This document shows positions 14,708 through 20,901 of a stretch of 20,901 nt of DNA, piece after piece. The notes beneath the pieces were generated by a model that saw only the letters and a program-made list of their open reading frames with translations, ran no database searches and was not told the DNA's origin. Within the stretch, counting starts at the first letter, position 1. Every line of letters starts with the position of its first letter. Made by a program: the position numbers and the translations under genes. Origin of the DNA: DASWID01 sp049682815 (GTDB lineage: Bacteria; Desulfobacterota_D; UBA1144; Nemesobacterales; CSP1-2); the NCBI GenBank assembly GCA_049682815.1, contig JBAUII010000069.1, forward strand, positions 1-20,901. Reading direction: 5' to 3'.

Positions 14708-14940
14708 CTACCCTTGTTGGAGTTAAAAGGTTTATGGGTAGCCCGCTAGTCTTGCTAGCGGGAAATATTAACGTCGGGAGCAACCCTATCTCGAGCATAA
14801 GCTGAGGGGATTCGTTGCCTACCCAGTGTATAGGTTCGTCAAAAATTTGGTAGACTAGCCAGTCTTGCTGGTAGGGTAAAACTCAAAGAGCAGGCTTATC
14901 ACGAGCATAATCGAGGGAACTAATTGACTACCCGAATTAG
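14687..14940. repeat. Cluster of REP-like short palindromic repeats
   Basis: Five related units lie in about 250 bases. A: gcaacgag/ctcgttgc hairpin with loop caaga (14687-14707), then ctaccc. B: cccgctag/ctagcggg with loop tcttg (14742-14762). C: gcaac (14780-14784) pairs with gttgc (14814-14818), then ctaccc; A and C share the 13-base word tcgttgcctaccc. D: ccag/ctgg with the same loop tcttg (14859-14871), flanked by ggtag and tagggt. E: contains cgagcataa, as in C, and ends gactaccc. The loop of A is the complement of the loop of B and D, so the units are one family in both orientations. They fill the convergent gap between thi4 and the DUF6775 gene. Confidence 0.6.
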
Positions 14941-14946
14941 TGGGAA

Positions 14947-15717
14947 TTATCTTAAGAGAATGTTCTTATGTTTCTCACACAGCTTTCCCTCAAGCTGAGC
15001 CTTAAGGACCTCTTCCTGCCAGTGAGAGTTGTATAAGCAGCAGGCTTTGTCATCGCAGAACTCCTTGCCACTAACCTCATATGCAACGGCTTGTAGCACA
15101 TAGGACCCTAATATCGGTGTCATCTTGGAATCATCGTACTCGATAAATCTCCCCTTATAGACACTGTCGAGTTCGCCGATATCTCTGCCACTCTGGATAA
15201 ATCCAGCTTTTAGCCAGTAGTATTCCCTCGGTCTTGCTGGTGCCTCAACGACCCCTGAGGTAGAAATTAAGTTCGGTGTGCCCATAAGTATTACTCTCGC
15301 GTGATACCTTCGTTTTTCAAATGTACCGAAGAGCCTGCTTGTAAAAATTATGTGAATAAAATTGCCTGCAAATCGACCTGCGAGCTTATCGCGAAATAAA
15401 TTAAAAAAAATCCTCTGCAGCCAGTACCCGTCATAGATAACTCCAATATAATCTGCTTCTCCCGTTAGCCTTTTTCGTTCTGGATTGAGGTATCGATGAT
15501 TTGGAAATTCGATATCATCGTTTGGAACGTTGATGTCTTGAATAATAGTCCCCGACATCCTATTGGCCAGCTTCGTCACTTCTTCTTCACTCAGCTTCAA
15601 TGATTCGATGAGATTTCCTTTAAAGTTAACCTCAAGATCAAATTTCTCTAAGCGATGTCTCAGCTCATCGATAGATAGTGAAGGGGATGGATGGTCAATG
15701 TAGATGAAAATTTTCAT
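14947..15717 (-). CDS. DUF6775-family putative metallopeptidase
   Basis: A 256-residue protein. The core matches the family I know as DUF6775: YDGYWLQRIF, HIIFTSRLFGT, RRYHARVILMGTPNLISTSG, VVEAPARPREYYWLK, KGRFIEYDDSKMTPILGSYVLQAVAYE, and the end FCDDKACCLYNSHWQEEVLKAQ. The potential metal ligands are Cys221, Cys226, Cys227, His232, Cys247 and His250, arranged like a zinc site at the C terminus. The peptidase label is a database-level prediction; no substrate is known to me. The frame opens upstream to 15828, but that extension covers the ridA end and has no family similarity, so I chose the ATG at 15717 (MKIFIYIDHPSP). No Shine-Dalgarno is visible. It follows ridA by 50 bases and is probably the last gene of the htrA-ridA unit. 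Confidence 0.8.
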   Translation of the reverse strand: MKIFIYIDHPSPSLSIDELRHRLEKFDLEVNFKGNLIESLKLSEEEVTKLANRMSGTIIQDINVPNDDIEFPNHRYLNPERKRLTGEADYIGVIYDGYWLQRIFFNLFRDKLAGRFAGNFIHIIFTSRLFGTFEKRRYHARVILMGTPNLISTSGVVEAPARPREYYWLKAGFIQSGRDIGELDSVYKGRFIEYDDSKMTPILGSYVLQAVAYEVSGKEFCDDKACCLYNSHWQEEVLKAQLEGKLCEKHKNILLR

Positions 15718-15767
15718 TGCGTGAAATATCGCCGGGATAATTTCGATTTTTTGAAAGGGGTTAAATA

Positions 15768-16232
15768 TTAGGAGCTTATCTCGGCTATCACTTCTATTTC
15801 GACTGGGGCACCAAGAGGGAGTGCACAAACACCAACGGCAGCACGGGCGTGAGTTCCATCTTCCCCGAAGATGAGGTAAAAAAGCTCAGATGCGCCATTG
15901 ACTACCTTTGCCTGCATATCAAAGTTTGATGTGCTGGAAACATACCCTGTGATCTTTAGGATTCGCTTAATCCGATCGAGATCTCCCAGTTCTTTTTTCA
16001 TAACCGATAACGCGTTCAATGAGGCAATTCTTGAGGCTTGGATGCCGTCTTCAATCGATACTTCTTCTCCGACTCTGCCCTTGTATCTGAGTTCACCATT
16101 TTCTATGGGTAACTGGCCGGATACGAAAATAAGATTTCCCGAAATAACAGCTGATTTGTAAGCACCTATTGGTTTAGGTGCGTCAAGGATTTCTATTCCG
16201 AGCTCTTTTAATTTCTCCTCAACCTTTATCAT
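15768..16232 (-). CDS. RidA-family protein (YjgF/YER057c/UK114), ARSAVGV subgroup
   Basis: A 154-residue protein, family length. It has VISGNLIFVSGQLP (29-42), the mid helix ASRIASLNALSVMKKELGDL, IKRILKITGYVSS, and the end GTHARAAVGVCALPLGAPVEIE with Arg130, the residue that in RidA enzymes holds the carboxylate of 2-aminoacrylate/imine substrates. The GtHARaAVGvaaLPLg form is that of the cd02199-like subgroup rather than classical RidA. Likely role: hydrolysing reactive enamine/imine by-products, though members vary. The frame opens to 16352, but the ATG at 16232 matches the family start and has a gagg SD. This start overlaps the htrA end by 14 bases (16219-16232), so the two are translationally coupled. 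Confidence 0.93.
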   Translation of the reverse strand: MIKVEEKLKELGIEILDAPKPIGAYKSAVISGNLIFVSGQLPIENGELRYKGRVGEEVSIEDGIQASRIASLNALSVMKKELGDLDRIKRILKITGYVSSTSNFDMQAKVVNGASELFYLIFGEDGTHARAAVGVCALPLGAPVEIEVIAEISS

Positions 16233-17643
16233 GTTGATCCTCAATCTTAAGAGCAACATAGATTGTGTTCCTTGCCCTTTGCACCAGAAGAAGCGCAGTC
16301 TGCCCTTCTTTAAGAGAGTCCACAGATTTTCTGTAGTCATCCAGACTTTCAATATTTTGTTTATTTATCTCAAGAATTATGTCACCCGCCATGAGCCCCG
16401 CTTCGTACCCGATTGAACCGGGATTTACATTGGTGATCATAACCCCTTTGGATTCTTCTAATCTAAATCTCCTCTGTATTTGAGGATTAATCTCTTGAAC
16501 GATGAGACCGAGATTCCTTTCAACGTTGTCATTTCTTACGCTTGCGGTCACGGCCGCTTCTTCGGGGAGTTCTCCTAGTGTTAAGTCGACGGTCTTTTCC
16601 TTACCATTTCTGATAAATGTTAATTTTGATTTGGTCCCAGGCTCATTAGTCGCTACCGTCTTTGGAAGATCGGGCATATCTTCTATCCTGTTTCCATCAA
16701 ACGCTACGATTACATCTCCTCTCTTTATTCCTGCTTTATCCGCAGGCCCGCCAGGAGTTACATCCGATACTAAAGCACCTTCGGGCTGGCTAAGATTTAA
16801 GCTTTCCGCGATCTCAGGGGTTATCTGCTGAACCAGCACCCCCAACCATCCCCTTACTACTTTCCCTTTGTTCTGGAGTTGTTCTACCACATTTCTTGCC
16901 ATGTCGACCGGAATTGCAAATCCGATGCCCTGACCGCCGGCTATTATTGCAGTGTTTACGCCCACGACCTCTCCATTGAGGTTAAATAGTGGGCCTCCGC
17001 TGTTCCCGGGATTTATTGCAGCATCGGTTTGGATGAAATCATCATAGGCTCCGAGTCCAAGCGACCTGCCTTTAGCGCTTACGATTCCGGTGGTTACCGT
17101 ATGTCCTAGTCCAAATGGATTCCCTACAGCGACGACCCAATCTCCAATCTCAAGCGCGTTTGATCTACCTAAGGTAACTGCGTTCAGTTTGTGCCTCGGC
17201 TCTATTTTAACGAGCGCCAGATCAGTCTTTGGGTCCTTCCCAATTACATTTGCCTTGTAGCTTTCCCCATCCTCTAGGATTACTTTAATATCATCTGCCT
17301 TCTCTACGACGTGATTGTTGGTGATGATATAGCCGTCTTCACTTATGATAAATCCCGACCCAAGACCCTTCCTTTTGAATTCTCTTTGCGGTAATTCACC
17401 AAAGAATCTATTGAAAAACTCCTCAAATGGATCATCTCCTCTCTCACCGAACGGAGATGGGTGAGGAGTCATGCCGAACTTTGTCGTATTGGTCGTGCTA
17501 ATGTTGACAACCGAAGGAGTTAGTGTTTTAACAAGTTCTGATAAAGACCCTAGTTCATTTGCCTGCGCGAATCGGGTGGTAGCCGATACAAAACAGGTTG
17601 AAATGATGATTAAGAGTATTAGAAGCGTAGAAGAACTTTTCAT
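16219..17643 (-). CDS. degP: Periplasmic serine endoprotease Do/HtrA (DegP-like)
   Basis: A 474-residue trypsin-like HtrA protease with a signal peptide (TLLILLIIISTCFVSA, cleavage near AQA at 27), a protease domain and two PDZ domains (about 255-345 and 375-465). The catalytic triad is His111 in TNNHVVE, Asp141 in PKTDLALVKI and Ser215 in NPGNSGGPLFN. An LA-loop-like insert lies at about 55-92 (SPFGERGDDPFEEFFNRFFGE), typical of the Do family. It degrades or refolds damaged envelope proteins. A good Shine-Dalgarno (ggaggt, 8 bases before ATG) and a consensus-like promoter with a palindrome over the -35 box lie upstream. It is the first gene of a probable operon with ridA and the DUF6775 gene. 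Confidence 0.96.
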   Translation of the reverse strand: MKSSSTLLILLIIISTCFVSATTRFAQANELGSLSELVKTLTPSVVNISTTNTTKFGMTPHPSPFGERGDDPFEEFFNRFFGELPQREFKRKGLGSGFIISEDGYIITNNHVVEKADDIKVILEDGESYKANVIGKDPKTDLALVKIEPRHKLNAVTLGRSNALEIGDWVVAVGNPFGLGHTVTTGIVSAKGRSLGLGAYDDFIQTDAAINPGNSGGPLFNLNGEVVGVNTAIIAGGQGIGFAIPVDMARNVVEQLQNKGKVVRGWLGVLVQQITPEIAESLNLSQPEGALVSDVTPGGPADKAGIKRGDVIVAFDGNRIEDMPDLPKTVATNEPGTKSKLTFIRNGKEKTVDLTLGELPEEAAVTASVRNDNVERNLGLIVQEINPQIQRRFRLEESKGVMITNVNPGSIGYEAGLMAGDIILEINKQNIESLDDYRKSVDSLKEGQTALLLVQRARNTIYVALKIEDQHDKG

Positions 17644-17671
17644 ATTTTTTTACCTCCGGAGATAAAAATAG

Positions 17672-17698
17672 ATTATTTATACTATTTACACGTGTCAA
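17672..17698 (-). promoter_or_regulatory. Promoter of htrA with a palindrome over the -35 box
   Basis: On the minus strand a perfect TTGACA (17693-17698) and AATAAT (17672-17677, five of six consensus bases) are 15 bases apart, slightly short. The -35 overlaps a near-perfect dyad, ttgacacgtgtaa on the minus strand (17686-17698), whose 8-base core acacgtgt is fully palindromic. This is a plausible repressor or stress-regulator operator. Confidence 0.5.
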
Positions 17699-17898
17699 GA
17701 CGGATCTTAAAAGGTATTTATAGATTATGCTTGAATCTAAGTCCTTAATTTCTTTGTTATTTAAATCGTATAAATAATGACGTTAATTATAACTGATAGA
17801 TCCTGCTTTTGTTTTCAATTTGATTGAGTTTTCGTAGGTCGTGCAAATACGAGAATAAACACTTTAGCAATAAGGGTTATGGTAAAATTAATTGTCTG

Positions 17899-18903
17899 AT
17901 GAGAAAAATCATAAGTAACTGGGTTCACATTCCTGGATTACACTGCGGCTCTGTTGCTTTAAGAGACGTTATTACTTACTACGGGTATCAACTTTCAGAG
18001 GCGATGTGTTTTGGGCTTGGTTCGGGACTTGGATTTTTTTATACACAAGAGGAGGATATGAGTCCCACTAGGGCAATTCATCTGAGAGGTCCTGGAATGG
18101 AACCCAATTTTTTCAGCCTGATTGATAAGCCAACTAAGTGGAAACTCGAATCTGATGGAGAGGCAGCAGCTGGAATCTTAAGGGATTATCTAAACGAGGG
18201 TATCCCTTTGTTAATTCAGACCGATATATTTCATCTAGACTATTATAAATCATCTACCCACTTTCCGGGGCATGTCGTCTGTGTGTGGGGTTATGATGAT
18301 GAGTCAGAGAAAGTTTTCTTATCCGATACGGGGTTTGAGGGTCTGCAATCTGTTTCTTATGAAGGTTTACAAAACGCAAGGTGTTCAAAAGCAAAGCCAT
18401 ACCCGTTGAATAACAACTGGTTTGAGGTTTATCTAGAAAACCCTTTACCGGATTTATCTGAAATTGTTCCTATAGCAATTTATAACAATGCCAAATCAAT
18501 GTTAGAGGGCAAAGGATCGCCAAGGGGTATTTCTGGAATTGCGAAGATTAGATCTTGGGCGGAGGCGCTTGAGTATTGGGGTGACGCTCAAGATTGGCAA
18601 TGGTCATCTAGGTTTGCGTATCAGGTGATTGAGAAGAGGGGAACCGGCGGTGGCGGTTTCAGATGGATTTACAGGGACTTCCTATTAGAGGCCGAAGAAA
18701 TCGTGCCGAATCTAAAAGGGTTCAGGCTACCAGATAAGATGGACCTGCTGGGGCGAAAATGGAGTGATATTTCACGGGTATTGAAACAGATAAGCGAATG
18801 TGAAAAAGACTGTGAGCTATTCAGACTGGCTTCAAATAAAGCTCATGAAATATCTCGCCAGGAGGAGGAGTTCTATACGGAGGTTTTAGAAAAACTAGGT
18901 TGA
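17899..18903 (+). CDS. BtrH N-terminal domain / DUF4872 protein (cysteine acyltransferase-like), orphan
   Basis: A 334-residue protein of the BtrH family. BtrH of butirosin biosynthesis moves an acyl group from an acyl carrier protein to an amine, and homologues occur in other natural-product pathways. Here, counting from the ATG at 17899, GLHCGSVALRDVI holds Cys16 and the later PGHVVCVWGYDDESEKVFLSDTGF holds His125 and Asp143, a C-H-D arrangement like the papain/C39 fold. The C-terminal half (about 225-334) fits the DUF4872-type helical region (KIRSWAEALEYWGDA, FRWIYRDFLLEA). The frame opens to a TTG at 17824, but the family begins near MRKIISNWVHIPG, so the ATG is preferred; no Shine-Dalgarno supports either. 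No carrier protein, PKS/NRPS or transporter lies in the window, so the partner is unknown. Confidence 0.8.
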   Translation: MRKIISNWVHIPGLHCGSVALRDVITYYGYQLSEAMCFGLGSGLGFFYTQEEDMSPTRAIHLRGPGMEPNFFSLIDKPTKWKLESDGEAAAGILRDYLNEGIPLLIQTDIFHLDYYKSSTHFPGHVVCVWGYDDESEKVFLSDTGFEGLQSVSYEGLQNARCSKAKPYPLNNNWFEVYLENPLPDLSEIVPIAIYNNAKSMLEGKGSPRGISGIAKIRSWAEALEYWGDAQDWQWSSRFAYQVIEKRGTGGGGFRWIYRDFLLEAEEIVPNLKGFRLPDKMDLLGRKWSDISRVLKQISECEKDCELFRLASNKAHEISRQEEEFYTEVLEKLG

Positions 18904-18958
18904 TGAATTCTGTTGTTTTATTCGCTTGAAGTACATCACCACGAGGAATCATTTTTAA

Positions 18959-19642
18959 ATGAAATTGCTACTTTTTGACATAGATGGAACGCTACTTCAT
19001 GCGGGTGGGGCAGGAATAAGAGCAGCTAATAGAGCCTTTAGTGCAATCTATGACATTGAAGACGGAATGCATGGAATAACGCCTGATGAAAAGACCGATC
19101 CGCTTATTTTAAGGGAGATGTTCCGAAATACACTTTATAGGGATTATTTGGACGGGGAGGCGGCTAGGATTTATAGAAGTTATTTACTTTACCTGGAAGA
19201 GGAAATGAAGAGACGAACCCCGATAACGGTCCTTGATGGTATATCACAAATCCTCGAAGCTATTTCTTCGAGAGATGATTTGGAATTGGGCATGGCGACG
19301 GGCAATATCGAAGAAGCGGCGTGGATAAAACAGAGATATTCAGGCTTAGACTCATACTTTAAATTTGGAGCTTTCGGTTCTGATTCAGAATATAGAGGCG
19401 AGATAATACGCATAGCGATAGAAAGGGGGGAAAGGATCCTCAATAAATGCAGTGGATTTGCTGAGGTTATTGTGATAGGTGATACACCGTTTGATATTGT
19501 TCATGGAAAAGCGGCAGGGGCAAAGGTATTTGGTGTTGCTACAGGCTCTTATTCATTGAAGGACTTAGAGATATATAGTCCGGATTATCTTTTTGAAGAT
19601 TTTAGTGACGTTGAAACAGCCCTACAGGTTTTTGTCGGGTGA
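18959..19642 (+). CDS. HAD-superfamily phosphatase (phosphoglycolate phosphatase-like)
   Basis: A 227-residue HAD hydrolase with the cap domain of subfamily IA. Motif I is FDIDGTLL with nucleophile Asp7 and acid/base Asp9, motif II is the Thr of MATGN (Thr114), motif III has Arg146 in EYRGEIIRIAIERG instead of the common Lys, and motif IV is GDTPFDI with Asp175 and Asp179. It hydrolyses a phosphoester, probably a small sugar or glycolate phosphate, but the substrate cannot be read from the sequence. It follows the BtrH-like gene by 55 bases on the same strand and may share its transcript. No clear Shine-Dalgarno is visible. Confidence 0.88.
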   Translation: MKLLLFDIDGTLLHAGGAGIRAANRAFSAIYDIEDGMHGITPDEKTDPLILREMFRNTLYRDYLDGEAARIYRSYLLYLEEEMKRRTPITVLDGISQILEAISSRDDLELGMATGNIEEAAWIKQRYSGLDSYFKFGAFGSDSEYRGEIIRIAIERGERILNKCSGFAEVIVIGDTPFDIVHGKAAGAKVFGVATGSYSLKDLEIYSPDYLFEDFSDVETALQVFVG

Positions 19643-19682
19643 AAAAATATTATTTGAGTGCATTTAGCTGGATTGTAAACAG

Positions 19683-19708
19683 AGCGGGCCGATAGCGATC
19701 GACCCGCT
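19683..19708. terminator. Hairpin between convergent HAD gene and groEL
   Basis: agcggg (19683-19688) pairs with cccgct (19703-19708). Inside it, after one wobble, cgat pairs with atcg, giving an 11-bp stem with a 4-base loop. It lies between two convergent stop codons (19642 and 19724) and probably terminates both. U-tracts are weak. Confidence 0.65.
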
Positions 19709-19723
19709 GCGTTATTACAATTT

Positions 19724-20901
19724 CTACATCATACCACCCATACCACCCATTCCACCCATACCACCTGGAGGCATGGCGCCCGGACCTAGATCATCTTTCT
19801 TTTCTGGCTTCTCAGCAACCAGTGCTTCAGTCGTAAGAAGCAGACCTGCAACACTTGCCGCATTCTGCAGCGCATACCTGGTTACCTTTGTAGGATCTAC
19901 TATTCCCGCCTCCACCAGGTCGCAATACTCTAGCCTCGCAGCATCAAACCCGCTGGCCCCCTTCTGTTCTTTTACCTTCTCTACTACTATCGATCCGTCC
20001 CAACCCGCGTTGGTTGCAATTCCTCTAAGGGGCTCCTCGAGTATCTTTCTAATAATATTAACGCCGGCCTTCTCCTCATCATCCGCGGCGTCAAAGCTTT
20101 CAACAGCTTTTATTGCTCTGATAAAGGCTACTCCTCCTCCGGGGACTATGCCTTCCTCTACCGCTGCCCTTGTGGCATTGAGTGCGTCTTCCACCCTGGC
20201 TTTCTTCTCCTTCATCTCGGCCTCAGTTGCAGCTCCAACCTTTATCACCGCTACTCCTCCGGCAAGCTTTGCCAGCCTTTCCTGAAGCTTCTCCCTGTCG
20301 TACTCGCCCGAGGCCTCTTCGATCTGGGCCTTGATCTGCCTGATTCTTCCTTCAATTTCTGCCCTCTTACCTTCACCGCCTATTATTGTCGTGTTGTCCT
20401 TGTCTATAACGACTTTCTTTGCCCTTCCAAGATCTTTTGAGGTAGCGTTTTCAAGTGTCATCCCGGCTTCTTCAGCGATTACCTTTCCTCCGGTAAGGAT
20501 TCCGATATCCTCCAGCATAGCCTTTCTTCTGTCTCCGAAGCCAGGTGCTTTGATTGCTGCTGCCTTAAGTGTTCCCCTGATCTTATTTACAACCAGTGTA
20601 GCCAAGGCCTCGCCCTCAACATCCTCCGCCACTATTACAAGTGGTTTTGCACTCCTCGCTATCTCTTCGAGAAGTGGAACCAGGTCTTTCATGTTCGATA
20701 TTTTCTTATCATGGAGAAGAATTACCGGATCATCAAGCTCGACTAGCATCTTTTCCGGTTCTGTGACGAAATAGGGGCTGAGGTATCCCCTGTCAAATTG
20801 CATCCCTTCAACCACTTCAAGGTCTGTTTGCAGACTCTTCCCCTCTTCAACCGTTATCACACCATCCTTTCCCACCTTCTCCATCGCATCGGCTATGATG
20901 T
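19724..20901 (-). CDS. groEL: 60 kDa chaperonin GroEL, C-terminal 70 percent
   Basis: The frame runs off the right edge; the preceding codons read IIADAMEKVGKDGVITVEEG, so the N-terminal ATP-binding part lies outside. The visible part covers the apical domain (DRGYLSPYFVTEPEKM, KISNMKDLVPLLEEIA), the intermediate/equatorial return with APGFGDRRKAMLEDIGILTGG, LAKLAGGVAVIKVGAATEAE and EEGIVPGGGVAFIRA, and the equatorial YALQNAASVAGLLLTTEALV. The tail GPGAMPPGGMGGMGGMGGMM is the flexible GGM repeat of bacterial GroEL, which lines the ring cavity. It is the double-ring folding chaperone of the cytoplasm. The groES partner is not in the window and would be expected upstream, beyond the right edge. 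It is convergent with the HAD gene. Confidence 0.98.
   Translation of the reverse strand, partial: IIADAMEKVGKDGVITVEEGKSLQTDLEVVEGMQFDRGYLSPYFVTEPEKMLVELDDPVILLHDKKISNMKDLVPLLEEIARSAKPLVIVAEDVEGEALATLVVNKIRGTLKAAAIKAPGFGDRRKAMLEDIGILTGGKVIAEEAGMTLENATSKDLGRAKKVVIDKDNTTIIGGEGKRAEIEGRIRQIKAQIEEASGEYDREKLQERLAKLAGGVAVIKVGAATEAEMKEKKARVEDALNATRAAVEEGIVPGGGVAFIRAIKAVESFDAADDEEKAGVNIIRKILEEPLRGIATNAGWDGSIVVEKVKEQKGASGFDAARLEYCDLVEAGIVDPTKVTRYALQNAASVAGLLLTTEALVAEKPEKKDDLGPGAMPPGGMGGMGGMGGMM

Noticed and set aside
14687..14940. CRISPR array
   Set aside because: The units are unequal in length and spacing, occur in both orientations, and have no constant spacer length; no cas genes are near.
15718..15828. 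N-terminal extension of the DUF6775 protein to 15828
   Set aside because: It overlaps the ridA coding region in another frame, has no family similarity, and a better ATG exists at 15717.
19773..20774. Long plus-strand ORFs opposite groEL
   Set aside because: They are antisense shadows of a high-quality groEL frame with Ser/Ala/Pro-rich composition typical of such shadows.

Overview
This window looks like a chromosomal segment of an uncultured Gram-negative bacterium with moderately AT-rich DNA. It has a periplasmic HtrA/DegP protease, several proteins with Sec signal peptides, bacterial L25/S6/S18/L9 and GroEL. The order prs - rplY - pth - (hppA) - ychF - rpsF - rpsR - rplI is one I associate with Deltaproteobacteria/Desulfobacterota-related lineages. 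The placement is an inference; no rRNA gene is present to test it.

Layout. (1) 1-347: the C-terminal end of a nitrilase-type hydrolase. (2) 486-1457: a secreted group-1 truncated haemoglobin divergent from an HxlR-type regulator. (3) 1575-3240: a minus-strand pair, a PPOX-class flavin/F420 protein followed by a FIST-domain sensor protein. (4) 3349-10016: a plus-strand housekeeping block covering PRPP synthesis, ribosomal proteins L25, S6, S18 and L9, peptidyl-tRNA hydrolase, a K+-dependent-type membrane pyrophosphatase and the YchF ATPase. It begins with a good sigma70-like promoter and ends at a hairpin shared with a convergent gene. (5) 10079-13529: an accessory zone of secreted proteins of unknown role (a DUF4412-like protein, a Cys/His-rich YHYH-like protein and a four-repeat Cys protein), separated by long intergenic stretches holding coding-like but start-less ORF remnants. 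(6) 13611-14420: a Thi4-type thiazole synthase carrying the cysteine of the single-turnover ('suicide') enzymes. (7) 14421-14946: a gene-poor convergent gap packed with small palindromic repeats. (8) 14947-17643: a minus-strand operon, htrA -> ridA -> DUF6775 putative metallopeptidase. (9) 17899-19642: an orphan BtrH-like acyltransferase/peptidase-fold protein and a HAD phosphatase. (10) 19724-20901: the C-terminal part of groEL, running off the right edge.

How the parts relate. The central block is ordinary translation and nucleotide metabolism; the pyrophosphatase may recycle the PPi made by such biosynthesis into an ion gradient. The left and right flanks hold envelope stress and small-molecule enzymes. 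I found no CRISPR array, rRNA, tRNA or intact mobile element. I see no convincing complete new system. The best leads are the repeat cluster at 14438-14940 with its antisense ORF, the four-module cysteine protein, the Cys-type Thi4 and the orphan BtrH-like gene.
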